A DNA stretch of 37,963 nucleotides from Actinomadura darangshiensis (GTDB lineage Bacteria > Actinomycetota > Actinomycetes > Streptosporangiales > Streptosporangiaceae): assembly GCF_004349235.1 (NCBI RefSeq), contig NZ_SMKY01000059.1, positions 1 to 37,963 on the forward strand. The letters run 5' to 3'. Position numbers and translations under genes: made by a program. The notes beneath the pieces are model-generated. The model was not told the origin of the DNA. It saw nothing but the letters and a program-made list of their open reading frames with translations, and did not search any database. Positions 7,042 to 14,535 of the stretch are shown here, piece after piece; within the stretch, counting starts at the first letter, position 1, and each line of letters begins with the position of its first letter.

Positions 7042-8249
7042 GGCAGCTCCACCTCGAGCGTCGTCCCTCCCCCGTCGGGGCTGTCGAGGCGGGTCGTCCC
7101 GTCGAGCGCCGCCACCCGGCGGCGGATGCCCGCGAGGCCGCTGCCGCGGTCCGGGTCGGCCCCGCCCTTGCCATCATCGCGCACGCTGATCGTCAACCGG
7201 GCGGGTTCGCGGCGGACCGTGACCCGGCCGTGCCGCGCGCCGCTGTGCTTGGCGACGTTGGTGAGGGCCTCGGCGACGACGAAGTAGGCGGCGGCCTCGA
7301 CGGCGGCGGGCGCCCGGCCGTCCCCGACGTCCAGCTCGACGGGGATCGGCTGCCCGGCGGCGAGCGCGCGCAGCGCCCCGGCCAGGCCCCGGTCGGACAG
7401 GATCGGCGGGTAGATGCCGCGGATCACCGTCCGCAGCTGCGTGAGGGCCTCCTCGATGCCCTCCCTGGCCTCCAGGAACAGGGTCCTGGCCGCGTCCGGG
7501 TCGCCGTCGAAGCGGCGGTCGGCGAGCCCGAGCCGCAGCGCGGCGGCGACCAGCTGGGCCTGCGTGCCGTCGTGCAGGTCGCGCTCGATGCGGCGCAGTT
7601 CGGCGCCGTGCGCCTCCAGGGCCTCGGCCCGCGTCTCGGTCAGCGTCTCGACCCGCTCGGCGAGGCTCGTCCGGCGGGTCGGGCTCAGCAGGACCTCGGC
7701 GAGCCGGGCCTGCCAGCGGACGAGCCGCGGCACCAGCCACAGCAGGACGGCGAGGTCGAAGGCGCCCTGGAGGAACGGCATCGTCAGCGCCTTCGGCCAG
7801 CTGTCGAGCGTGATGAACGCCGACTGGGAGCCGTCCGGCGCCGCCCACCACCACAGCGGCAGCGACAGCGTGAAGGGGATCGCCGGCCACACCGCCACGG
7901 CGATCACCGCGGCCTGCAGCCCGGTGAGCCCGTGCACCGCCATCCAGGCCGCGTCCCGCCAGGTGGACGGCGACCGCAGCAGGCGGCGCGCCTCGTCCAG
8001 GCCCCCGCTCCCGGACGGCCGGTACGGCTCGGGGATGTCGCGGCCCAGGACGCGTCCGGCGCGGCGCCGCTCGGCGTTCGCGAGGGCGCGCAGCGGTCTC
8101 ACCGCGGACGGCAGCCACGGCAGCGCGATGACGATCAGCACCAGCCCGGCCGTCAGCGGGACGAGCCCGGCCATCGCGGGCAGGCCCGTGCGGAGGGCAC
8201 CGGCCAGTTCCCCGGTCGCGTCCGCGCTGCGCCTCAATGCCCGTTTCAT
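7029..8249 (-). CDS. Membrane sensor histidine kinase (HisKA_3 type)
   Basis: This 406-residue kinase has four hydrophobic segments in its first 175 residues (about 28-50, 102-121, 122-137 and 158-175). They surround an actinobacterial sensor region with little extracellular loop. The dimerisation/phosphoacceptor domain has His226 in ERDLHDGTQAQL. The GHKL ATPase has the N box around Asn331 (AEALTNVAKHS), RDDGKGG and GSGLAGIRRRV. This architecture belongs to NarX/DesK-like kinases. The ATG at 8249 has GAGGTG just upstream; the longer frame would run through the palindrome. The signal is unknown, but the divergent exporter suggests response to a membrane-active or antibiotic-like compound. Confidence 0.94.
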   Translation of the reverse strand: MKRALRRSADATGELAGALRTGLPAMAGLVPLTAGLVLIVIALPWLPSAVRPLRALANAERRRAGRVLGRDIPEPYRPSGSGGLDEARRLLRSPSTWRDAAWMAVHGLTGLQAAVIAVAVWPAIPFTLSLPLWWWAAPDGSQSAFITLDSWPKALTMPFLQGAFDLAVLLWLVPRLVRWQARLAEVLLSPTRRTSLAERVETLTETRAEALEAHGAELRRIERDLHDGTQAQLVAAALRLGLADRRFDGDPDAARTLFLEAREGIEEALTQLRTVIRGIYPPILSDRGLAGALRALAAGQPIPVELDVGDGRAPAAVEAAAYFVVAEALTNVAKHSGARHGRVTVRREPARLTISVRDDGKGGADPDRGSGLAGIRRRVAALDGTTRLDSPDGGGTTLEVELPCGS

Positions 8250-8264
8250 GTCACCTCGAAGCAC

Positions 8265-8270
8265 ACCGTA
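8265..8270 (-). promoter_or_regulatory. Candidate -10 box of the kinase/regulator/Nudix operon
   Basis: The minus strand reads TACGGT here, matching TANNNT. Transcription would begin near 8258, leaving a very short leader with GAGGTG before the ATG at 8249. No convincing -35 box is seen, which suits an activator-dependent promoter. The box is 57 bases from the centre of the palindrome at 8305-8344. Confidence 0.35.
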
Positions 8271-8304
8271 TGGGACGCCTGCGCACCGCGCACCCGGGCG
8301 TGCA

Positions 8305-8344
8305 CCCGGATCGGTGGTGTAGCGGGCTACACCACCGATCCGGG
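8305..8344. promoter_or_regulatory. 40-bp perfect palindrome between two-component operon and ABC exporter
   Basis: The left arm CCCGGATCGGTGGTGTAGC (8305-8323) and its exact reverse complement (8326-8344) are separated only by GG. Nineteen matching pairs without a mismatch is far beyond chance. The site is in the divergent intergenic region, so it is more likely an operator than a terminator. Its inner part, GGTGTAGC and the complementary GCTACACC, would suit a dimeric NarL-type regulator. The natural candidate protein is the response regulator at 6403-7041. Confidence 0.75.
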
Positions 8345-8378
8345 AGTTCGCGCTGATGTGCCCGCCCCCTCCGAAACC

Positions 8379-8384
8379 TAGATT
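8379..8384 (+). promoter_or_regulatory. Candidate -10 box of the ABC exporter operon
   Basis: TAGATT matches TANNNT and would start transcription near 8391, about 30 bases before the ATG at 8422, which has GGAGGGG upstream. No good -35 box is present at the right distance. The box is 57 bases from the palindrome centre, mirroring the candidate box on the other strand. Confidence 0.35.
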
Positions 8385-8421
8385 CGTCCAGGTGAGAGGC
8401 GGCATTGCGCGGAGGGGAACC

Positions 8422-9153
8422 ATGACGACGATGACGGCCCAGGCGACCACCGAGGCGGTCGGCCTGGACGCGGTCACCAAGACCTACGGCGCGGTGCGCG
8501 CGCTGGACGGCATCACCTGGGCGGTCCCGCGCGGCGGGTTCACCGCGGTGATGGGGCCGTCCGGGTCGGGCAAGAGCACGTTCCTGCACTGCGCGTCCGG
8601 GCTGGACCGCCCGACCGAGGGCACCGTCCGGGTCGGGGGTGTCGACCTCGGCCCGCTGGCCGAGGCGAAGCGGACGCGGCTGCGCCGGGAGCGCATCGGT
8701 TTCGTGTTCCAGGCGTTCAACCTGATCCCGTCGATGGACGTCGAGCAGAACATCACGCTCCCGCTGCGGCTCGGCGGTACCGAGGCCGACCCGGCCTGGC
8801 TGGCGGAGGTGATCGGGCGGGTCGGGCTCGCGGACCGCCGGACGCACCGGCCGTCCGAGCTGTCGGGCGGGCAGCAGCAGCGCGCGGCGCTCGCCCGCGC
8901 GCTGATCACCCGCCCGGAGGTCGTGTTCGCCGACGAGCCGACCGGGGCGCTCGATCCGCGCACCGCCCGCGGCGTCCTGCGGATGCTGCGCGAGGCCGCC
9001 GACCTGACCGGGCAGACGATCGTCCTGGTCACCCACGACCCGATGGCCGCCGCGTGGGCCGACTCGGTGGTGTTCCTCAGCCGCGGCCGGATCGTGGACG
9101 AGCTGGCCGCGCCGACCGCCTCGGCCGTCATGGCCCGCTGGGAGACGCTGTGA
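8422..9153 (+). CDS. ABC exporter ATP-binding protein (MacB/LolD type)
   Basis: This 243-residue ATPase has Walker [10 protein letters not shown] (residues 45-53), VFQAFNLIPSMDVEQNI, signature [15 protein letters not shown], Walker B VVFADEPTGALDP and VTHDPMAAAWAD. The FNLIPSMD/ADEPTGALD style is that of ATPases paired with FtsX-type permeases (MacB, BceA, LolD), which act as mechanotransmission exporters. The ATG has GGAGGGG five bases upstream. It overlaps the permease start by 4 bases (GTGA). The kinase/regulator pair is divergent, a layout common for antibiotic- or envelope-stress-responsive exporters. The substrate is unknown. Confidence 0.94.
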   Translation: MTTMTAQATTEAVGLDAVTKTYGAVRALDGITWAVPRGGFTAVMGPSGSGKSTFLHCASGLDRPTEGTVRVGGVDLGPLAEAKRTRLRRERIGFVFQAFNLIPSMDVEQNITLPLRLGGTEADPAWLAEVIGRVGLADRRTHRPSELSGGQQQRAALARALITRPEVVFADEPTGALDPRTARGVLRMLREAADLTGQTIVLVTHDPMAAAWADSVVFLSRGRIVDELAAPTASAVMARWETL

Positions 9154-11576
9154 AGAGCAGGGGGATCTCCGCCGGGATCTTCGTGGCGCTGGCGTTCGCG
9201 GCGGTGCTGGTCGGGGCGTGCGGGGTGCTGCTGGAGTCGGCGCTGCGGGCGCACGCGCCGGTCGAGCGGTCCGGCGCCGCCGCGGCGGTGGTGACCGGCC
9301 CGCAGAGCGTCGAGAGCCGGGTGAAGCGCCTCGGTGAGGAGCCGGAGAAGCAGAGCCGGCCGCTGACCGAGCGCGCTCCCGTCCCGGTCGCGGCGGCCGC
9401 TCGGCTCCGGGCCGTACCGGGCGTCTCGGACGTGGTGGCGGACGTGTCGTTCCCCGTCCTGCTCTCCTCTGGCCGGCCCGTGACGGGACACGGGTGGGAG
9501 TCGGCCGCTCTGCGTCCCTACAAGCTCAGCGCGGGCCGGGCCCCGCAGGCACCGGACGAGGTGGTGCTGAGCCGCTCCACCGGCGCCGAGCCGGGGACGG
9601 TGGTCCGGGTGCAGGCCGACGGCACGCCCCGGCCGTACCGGGTCTCCGGGCTGGTCGCGGACGGCCCCGCCACGGCGTTCTTCACCACGGCGACGGCCGC
9701 CGCCATGAGCGGGCATCCCGGCCGGGCGGACGCCCTGGCAGTGCTCGGCGACCCGGACGAGGACGCGCTCCGCGAAGCAGCGCCCGGGCTCACCGTGGCG
9801 ACCGGGGCGGCACGCGGTGATGCCGAGGATCCGGCCGTCGCCGCCGCGCGTCCCGACATCGTCGAGCTGTCGGCGTCCTTCGGCGGCATCGCCGTGATGA
9901 CCGCCCTGGTGGTCGTCGGCGGCCTGATCGTCCTGTCGGTGCGGGAGCGGGCGCGCGAGTTCGCACTGCTCCGCGCGGTCGGCGCGACGCCCGGGCAGGT
10001 GCGCGGGCGGCTGGTGCGGGAGACGCTGCGGGTCGGGGCGCCGGCCGCGCTGACCGGCGGCGTCCTGTCCCTCGCGCTCGGCGCCGCGATGCACGCCGCG
10101 ATGATCCGCGAGGGCGTCCTGCCGGACGGTTTCGGGCTGTCGCTCAGCCCGCTGCCCGCGCTGGCCGCGGCGGCGGTCACGCTGCTCGCCGCGACCGCGA
10201 CGGCGCTCCTCGCCTCGCTGCGGGTGTCGCGGATCCGGCCGGTCGAGGCGCTGGGCGAGGCCGCCGCCGAGCCCGCCGGGCTGCCCCGCTGGCGCGTCGT
10301 CACCGGTGTCGTGTTCCTCATCATCGGGCTCAACGCGCTCGGGTTCTCGGCCGGCGCCACGGGCCCCACCGCGAACGCCTCGATCGGCGGCCTCGTCATC
10401 TCGCTGATCGTCGCGACGGCGTTCCTCGGTCCGCTGGTGGCGCGGGCCGGGAACCGGGTGCTCGGCCGCGCCGCCCGGACCGTCTCGCCGGTCGCCGGCC
10501 GGATGGCCCAGCACGCGGCCGGCGCCGCCGCGCTCCGCGCCGGGTCGCTGATCACGCCGGTCGCGCTGGCCGTCGCGTTCGCGGGCGTCCAGCTGTTCGC
10601 GCAGTCGACCGTCGTCCACGCGACGCGGGTGCAGGCGGCGGACGGGACACGCGCCGACCAGATCGTCGTGGCGGCCGGGCCCGGCCTCCCGCGGGGCGTC
10701 GCGGACGCGGTGCGGCGCGTCCCCGGCGTGATGGCCGCGACGCCGGTCAAGCGCACCACCGTCGTCATGCCGGTCAAGGAGCTGGGCGAGCAGGACCTCC
10801 GTTCGCTGAACGCCCGCGGGATCGGCCCGGACGCCGCCGCGACCCTGGACCCGGACGTCTCCGCCGGCCGGCTCGGCGACCTGCGCGGCGGCACCGTCGC
10901 GCTCAGCAGGGACGTCGCCGGCGGCCTGGACACCGGGGACACGGCACCGCTGTGGCTCGGCGACGGGACGCGCGTCGACGCCCGCGTGGTGGCGATCTAC
11001 GACCGCGGGCTCGGCTTCGGCGACGTACTGCTCCCCCGCGACCTGGTCGCGGCGCACTCCTCTTCACCGCTCGACGACCACATCCTGGTCCGCGGACACG
11101 CGGATCTGGGCGCCGTCACCGCCGCCTACGCCGGAACCCGGGTCGTCTCCCCGGGCGCCTACCAGGCGGACCTCTCACGGGAGATCAGGCTGCAGGGCTT
11201 CGCGAGCCACCTGATCGTCGCCGCGATCACCGGGTTCATCGTCATCGGGCTCGCCACGACGCTCGCGCTGGCGACCGCGGCGCGGCGCCGCGAGTTCGCC
11301 CTGCTGCGGCTCGTCGGCGCGACGCGCCGCCAGGTGCTGCGCATGCTGCGGCTGGAGGCCGCGATCGTGCTCGGCACCGGCGTCGCCGCCGGAGCGCTCA
11401 TCGCCGCCGTGACACTGCTGGCGTTCGCGGCGGCCGTCACCGGCCTGCCGCTGCCCTCGGTCCCGCCGCTGACCTGCGCGGCGATCCTGCTCGGCGTGGC
11501 GGGCTCCGGCAGCGCCGCGATCCTCCTCCCGGTGCGGGCCGTCCTGCGCCGGCGCACCTCCCCCACCCCGTCCTGA
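9150..11576 (+). CDS. FtsX-like ABC transporter permease
   Basis: This 808-residue permease has about ten membrane segments: one near residues 7-25, three around 247-362, three around 383-485 and three around 687-790. Two FtsX domains are recognisable by the duplicated cytoplasmic helix REFALLRAVGATPGQVRG (about 269) and REFALLRLVGATRRQVLRM (about 711). This is the usual signature of two-repeat permeases of this class. Two large extracellular regions lie at about 30-240 and 490-680. The GTG start lies in a 4-base overlap with the ATPase stop. One full-length two-repeat permease with one ATPase dimer would form the transporter. The exported molecule is unknown. Confidence 0.94.
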   Translation: MKSRGISAGIFVALAFAAVLVGACGVLLESALRAHAPVERSGAAAAVVTGPQSVESRVKRLGEEPEKQSRPLTERAPVPVAAAARLRAVPGVSDVVADVSFPVLLSSGRPVTGHGWESAALRPYKLSAGRAPQAPDEVVLSRSTGAEPGTVVRVQADGTPRPYRVSGLVADGPATAFFTTATAAAMSGHPGRADALAVLGDPDEDALREAAPGLTVATGAARGDAEDPAVAAARPDIVELSASFGGIAVMTALVVVGGLIVLSVRERAREFALLRAVGATPGQVRGRLVRETLRVGAPAALTGGVLSLALGAAMHAAMIREGVLPDGFGLSLSPLPALAAAAVTLLAATATALLASLRVSRIRPVEALGEAAAEPAGLPRWRVVTGVVFLIIGLNALGFSAGATGPTANASIGGLVISLIVATAFLGPLVARAGNRVLGRAARTVSPVAGRMAQHAAGAAALRAGSLITPVALAVAFAGVQLFAQSTVVHATRVQAADGTRADQIVVAAGPGLPRGVADAVRRVPGVMAATPVKRTTVVMPVKELGEQDLRSLNARGIGPDAAATLDPDVSAGRLGDLRGGTVALSRDVAGGLDTGDTAPLWLGDGTRVDARVVAIYDRGLGFGDVLLPRDLVAAHSSSPLDDHILVRGHADLGAVTAAYAGTRVVSPGAYQADLSREIRLQGFASHLIVAAITGFIVIGLATTLALATAARRREFALLRLVGATRRQVLRMLRLEAAIVLGTGVAAGALIAAVTLLAFAAAVTGLPLPSVPPLTCAAILLGVAGSGSAAILLPVRAVLRRRTSPTPS

Positions 11577-11590
11577 AAGGCGGCACCATC

Positions 11591-11761
11591 ATGAGCAACT
11601 CCACCCGCTGGACCGTGGCCGGCATCCTGCTCGCCGTGAACGTCATCTCCAACGTGGTCCTCGGCGACGGCGGGCTGCAGATCGCCGTCAGCGCGGCGAC
11701 CGGCGCCGGAGTCGTCGCCGTGCTGATCGACTACCTGCTCCGGGGCCGCCGCGAGCACTGA
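11591..11761 (+). CDS. Small membrane protein, 56 residues, in the exporter operon
   Basis: I do not recognise a family. The 56-residue product starts MSNSTRWTVAGILLAVNVIS and has two hydrophobic segments (about residues 8-24 and 29-48) separated by GDGGLQ. It ends in the positively charged tail LRGRREH, giving a helical hairpin with both ends likely in the cytoplasm. The ATG lies 14 bases after the permease stop with AAAGGCGG in the gap, and a strong hairpin follows, so it is the last gene of the exporter operon. It may be an accessory or stability subunit of the transporter; this is inferred from position only. Confidence 0.7.
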   Translation: MSNSTRWTVAGILLAVNVISNVVLGDGGLQIAVSAATGAGVVAVLIDYLLRGRREH

Positions 11762-11775
11762 TCCACATCCGGGCC

Positions 11776-11821
11776 GGCCGCCCGGGGCGACCGAACCGCA
11801 CGGCTCGTCCCCCGGGCGGCC
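11776..11821 (+). terminator. Hairpin after the ABC exporter operon
   Basis: GGCCGCCCGGGG (11776-11787) and CCCCGGGCGGCC (11810-11821) make a perfect 12-bp stem with a 22-base loop, starting 14 bases after the small membrane protein stop. There is no T-run, which is normal for terminators in high-GC actinobacteria. It separates the exporter operon from the DUF4253 gene. Confidence 0.6.
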
Positions 11822-11872
11822 TCCTCGCCGTTACGATCGCCACTGGCATGCTCTGTACCGGAACGGCGTGAA

Positions 11873-12712
11873 ATGGATGATGTGGAGGTCCGGCACCTGC
11901 CGGGCGACCTGCCGCAGCTGTTCGACGGCGGCGACCCCGCCGGCGACGCCGGCCGGACGCTGTCGGTGCCGCTGCCCGGCGGGGACCTGGTGTGGCCCGA
12001 CCCCGGGTATCCGCAGCGGCAGCTCCTCATGCGGCCCGCGTTCTGGCTGAGCGACGAGCCCGTGAGCGGCGAGCTGTGGACGAGGGTCCGCGCCGAGCAC
12101 GGGCGCTCGGGCCTGTGGCCGCTGCTGATGGACGAGACCGACCAGCCCTGGGCGGCCGGCCAGATCGCGCCCGAGCCGGTCGCCGAGGTCGCCAACTACC
12201 ACCCCCACGCGTTCATGTACGAGGTGTGGGCGGACTGGGCCGACCAGGCGGCCGACGAGGACCACGGCGACCTCGCCCCCTTCGGGCGGCACTGCCCCGG
12301 ACCGGCCCCCGCGGGCGTCCAGGTCGACGACGCCGGCGCCATGTCCGACCGGCACGCGCGCGCCCTCGCCGCCCGCGGCATGTCGCTCGGCCTCGTCCCG
12401 GTGGACCGCGGCGCCGACGTGCTCGCCGCCGTCGGCTGGCAGGGCGCCCTCAACCACAACGAGTGGACGGCGCCGCTCTCCGCCGTCCTGCGCAGCTGGG
12501 AGGAGCGGTTCGGCGCCCGCGTCGTCGGGCTCGGCTTCAACACGCTGGAGCTCAGCGTCGCCGCGCCGCCCGTCACGACCCGGCACGCCGTGCACGTCGC
12601 GGCCGAGCACTGGGCGTTCTGCCCCGACATCCTCTTCCAGGGCCCCGGCACCCTCGCCGGGTACGCGGAGGAGATCCGCGCCAAGACCAACTGGTCGTTC
12701 TGGTGGGACTGA
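11873..12712 (+). CDS. DUF4253 domain-containing protein
   Basis: This 279-residue cytoplasmic protein has a C-terminal half (about residues 165-279) that matches the DUF4253 pattern: SLGLVPVDRGADVLAAVGW, NHNEWTAPLSAVLRSWEERF, GARVVGLGFNTLELSVA, then HAVHVAAEHWAFCPDI. The family is widespread in actinobacteria and has no established biochemical role. The N-terminal half contains a Trp-rich stretch (residues about 85-125) of unknown function. The ATG at 11873 has no clear ribosome site; a GTG five bases upstream is in another frame. It is a single-gene unit between a strong hairpin and the rsb-like operon. Confidence 0.85.
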   Translation: MDDVEVRHLPGDLPQLFDGGDPAGDAGRTLSVPLPGGDLVWPDPGYPQRQLLMRPAFWLSDEPVSGELWTRVRAEHGRSGLWPLLMDETDQPWAAGQIAPEPVAEVANYHPHAFMYEVWADWADQAADEDHGDLAPFGRHCPGPAPAGVQVDDAGAMSDRHARALAARGMSLGLVPVDRGADVLAAVGWQGALNHNEWTAPLSAVLRSWEERFGARVVGLGFNTLELSVAAPPVTTRHAVHVAAEHWAFCPDILFQGPGTLAGYAEEIRAKTNWSFWWD

Positions 12713-12731
12713 CCCGCAACGCCAAAAAAGT

Positions 12732-12760
12732 GGTCATCCCTCGTAAAGGTCCAGGTCATC
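12732..12760. repeat. Direct repeat GGTCATC x2 upstream of the rsb-like operon
   Basis: GGTCATC occurs at 12732-12738 and 12754-12760, 22 bases apart start to start, on the same helical face. It lies about 30-60 bases upstream of the candidate -10 box TACGGT (12788-12793). This is compatible with an activator or repressor site, but a chance repeat is not excluded. Confidence 0.3.
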
Positions 12761-12787
12761 GACCAGGGCGGGAGCCTGTCCTGCGGT

Positions 12788-12793
12788 TACGGT
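12788..12793 (+). promoter_or_regulatory. Candidate -10 box upstream of the rsb-like operon
   Basis: TACGGT fits TANNNT and would start transcription around 12800, giving a leader of about 108 bases before the RsbR-like ATG at 12909. I see no good -35 box and no general-stress sigma promoter of the GTTT/GGGTA type. Confidence 0.35.
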
Positions 12794-12800
12794 GGGGCGG

Positions 12801-12842
12801 GTGAGCACCGGGTGGCGCGACCGGGACGGACGCCCCGAGTGA
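12801..12842 (+). CDS. Possible leaderless 13-codon leader ORF before the rsb-like operon
   Basis: A GTG lies seven bases after the TACGGT hexamer, right where transcription would begin, and opens a 13-codon frame, MSTGWRDRDGRPE, ending in TGA. It is followed by a GC-rich stretch with a possible GGGCGGC/GCCGCCC hairpin before the RsbR-like gene. The peptide has no recognisable similarity to attenuator peptides. It could be a chance frame. Confidence 0.2.
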   Translation: MSTGWRDRDGRPE

Positions 12843-12908
12843 CCCGCGCGGGCGGCGCCCCTCCGAGCGGCCGCCGCCCGGCCCGGGGGCACGGAGGGGG
12901 GCGCGGCC

Positions 12909-13742
12909 ATGACCGACGGAGCGGCCGAGACGCGGATCACGGACCTGCTGCGGTCCTGGCGGGAGCCGGTACTGGACCGCTGGGTCGAGCTGGCCTTCGA
13001 CGCGGTCGGCGGCAGGGTCACCGAACGTGAGCTCCGCACGGAACTGAGCGAGCTCTACGAGCTGGTCGAACGCGCCTTCGGCGACGACGGCGCGGCCATG
13101 GGCGAGCTGCGGGCGACGCTGGCGGAGCTCTCGCGCGGCCGGGCGAGGAACGGGTTCAGCCCGAGCGAGACCGCGGTCGGCGTGTTCGCCCTCAAGCAGG
13201 CGCTCTACGAGCGGATCCGGACCACCCGGGACCAGCGGGCCTACAACGACCTCATCGACTTCACGTCCTTCGTCGACGAGCTCGGGCTGGCGACGTTCGA
13301 GACCTACGCGGCGACCCGCGAGCAGGTCATCGCGGACCAGAGCGAGCAGCTGCTGGAGCTGTCGACGCCCGTGGTGAAGCTGTGGGACGGCATCCTCGGG
13401 GTCCCGCTCGTCGGCACCCTGGACTCCGCCCGCACCCAGGTCGTCATGGAGACGCTGCTGGAGGCGCTCGTCGACACCGGCTCCCGGTTCGCGGTGATCG
13501 ACATCACCGGGGTGGCCGCGGTGGACACCGAGGTCGCCCAGCACCTGATGAAGACGGTGATGGCGGCCCGGCTGATGGGCACCCAGTGCGTGATCTCGGG
13601 GATCCGGCCGCAGATCGCGCAGACGATCGTGACGCTCGGCATCGAGTTCGGCGACATCGCGACCAAGGCGACGCTCGCCGACGCGCTGAAGTACGCGCTC
13701 GACCGCAGCGGGGTGCGGGTGACCGGCGGGCCGGAGGACTGA
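12909..13742 (+). CDS. rsbR: RsbR-like stressosome scaffold (RsbRD-type N-terminus plus STAS domain)
   Basis: This 277-residue protein has a helical N-terminal domain of the RsbRD_N/globin-like kind (residues about 8-145) joined to a C-terminal STAS domain (about 153-268). The STAS part closely follows Bacillus RsbRA. It contains VIDITGVAAVDTEVAQHLM with Thr207 and GIRPQIAQTIVTLGIEF with Thr239, the two threonines that RsbT phosphorylates in the known system. RsbR proteins form the sensory turrets of the stressosome, a large cytoplasmic complex with RsbS and RsbT. The ATG has GGAGGGGGGCG upstream. The stop overlaps the next start (TGATG). What the N-terminal domain senses is not visible. Confidence 0.92.
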   Translation: MTDGAAETRITDLLRSWREPVLDRWVELAFDAVGGRVTERELRTELSELYELVERAFGDDGAAMGELRATLAELSRGRARNGFSPSETAVGVFALKQALYERIRTTRDQRAYNDLIDFTSFVDELGLATFETYAATREQVIADQSEQLLELSTPVVKLWDGILGVPLVGTLDSARTQVVMETLLEALVDTGSRFAVIDITGVAAVDTEVAQHLMKTVMAARLMGTQCVISGIRPQIAQTIVTLGIEFGDIATKATLADALKYALDRSGVRVTGGPED

Positions 13743-14128
13743 TGGAGCGCGTGCCGATACTCAAGATCGGCGACGTCCTGCTCGTGTCGATCCAGGTCGA
13801 CCTCCAGGACCAGACCGTGCTGGCGCTGCAGGAGGACCTCGCCGACCGGATCGTCCGCACCGGCGCGCACGGCGTCATCATCGACATCACCGCGGTGGAC
13901 ATCGTCGACTCGTTCATCGGCCGGACGTTCGCCACCATCGCCTCGATGTCGCGGCTGATGGACTCCGAGACGGTGGTCGTCGGGATGCGGCCCGCCGTGG
14001 CGATCACGCTGGTGGAGCTCGGGCTGTCGCTGGGCGGGGTCCGCACCGCGCTGGACCTGGAGGAGGGCATGCGGCTGCTCGGCGCCGGGGCACCCGGCGC
14101 CCGCGCCCCCGCCGCGGACCACTCATGA
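13742..14128 (+). CDS. rsbS: RsbS-like STAS-domain stressosome protein
   Basis: This 128-residue protein is a single STAS domain with an Ala/Gly/Pro-rich tail. It starts VPILKIGDVLLVSIQVDL and has IIDITAVDIVDSFIGRTFA, where Ser57 matches the serine of RsbS that RsbT phosphorylates. It then continues DSETVVVGMRPAVAITLVEL. In the known module RsbS with RsbR forms the core that holds RsbT inactive; phosphorylation of the serine frees RsbT. It overlaps RsbR by one base and RsbT by four, so equimolar coupled synthesis is likely. All hallmark residues are present, and I am confident of the family. Confidence 0.93.
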   Translation: MERVPILKIGDVLLVSIQVDLQDQTVLALQEDLADRIVRTGAHGVIIDITAVDIVDSFIGRTFATIASMSRLMDSETVVVGMRPAVAITLVELGLSLGGVRTALDLEEGMRLLGAGAPGARAPAADHS

Positions 14129-14535
14129 CGGCCCCGCCCGGGGACGAGGTGCCCATCGCCTCCAACGACGACGTGGTCCGCGTCCGGCAGCTGGTGCGGA
14201 CGGCCGCGGCGGCGGCCGGGCTGTCCCTGGTCGACCAGACGAAGCTCGTCACGGCGGCCAGCGAGCTGGCGCGCAACACCTACGCGCACGGCGGCGGCGG
14301 GACGATGCGGGTCGAGCGGGCCACCGGCGAGGAGGGCCGCCCCGGAGTGCGCATCGTGTTCGCCGACGCCGGCCCCGGCATCGCGGACGTGGAGCAGGCG
14401 CTCAGCGAGGGCTGGTCGAGCGGGACGGGCCTCGGCCTCGGCCTGTCGGGGGCGCGCCGGCTCAGCGACGAGTTCGACCTGCGCAGTGAGGCCGGGAAGG
14501 GCACCACGGTGACGGTGGCCAAGTGGGCCCGCTGA
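14125..14535 (+). CDS. rsbT: RsbT-like switch serine/threonine kinase
   Basis: This 136-residue GHKL-fold kinase has an N box with Glu47 and Asn51 (ASELARNTYAHGGGG), a G1 box Asp81-Ala-Gly83-Pro-Gly85 and a glycine lid GTGLGLGLSGARRL (100-113). All ATP-binding motifs are intact. In the known system RsbT phosphorylates RsbR and RsbS and, once released, activates a phosphatase partner. Here the usual partner RsbU, with its RsbT-binding N-terminus, is absent from the operon. Candidate partners are the fusion protein, hybrid kinase or receiver-phosphatase encoded downstream. The ATG lies in an ATGA overlap with RsbS. Confidence 0.93.
   Translation: MTAPPGDEVPIASNDDVVRVRQLVRTAAAAAGLSLVDQTKLVTAASELARNTYAHGGGGTMRVERATGEEGRPGVRIVFADAGPGIADVEQALSEGWSSGTGLGLGLSGARRLSDEFDLRSEAGKGTTVTVAKWAR

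Noticed and set aside
8305..8344. The 40-bp palindrome as a transcription terminator or mobile-element end
   Set aside because: No gene ends nearby on either strand: both flanking operons start here. There is no transposase, target-site duplication or second copy in the window.
8484..11057. 857-codon open frame on the minus strand
   Set aside because: It lies opposite the ABC exporter genes, which have clear ATPase and FtsX motifs. The antisense product is Arg/Asp/Gly-rich without any domain, the usual result of high GC at third positions.
12713..12908. Sigma-B-like promoter (GTTT / GGGTA) before the rsb operon
   Set aside because: No such pair at proper spacing is present, so autoregulation by a general-stress sigma factor cannot be claimed.
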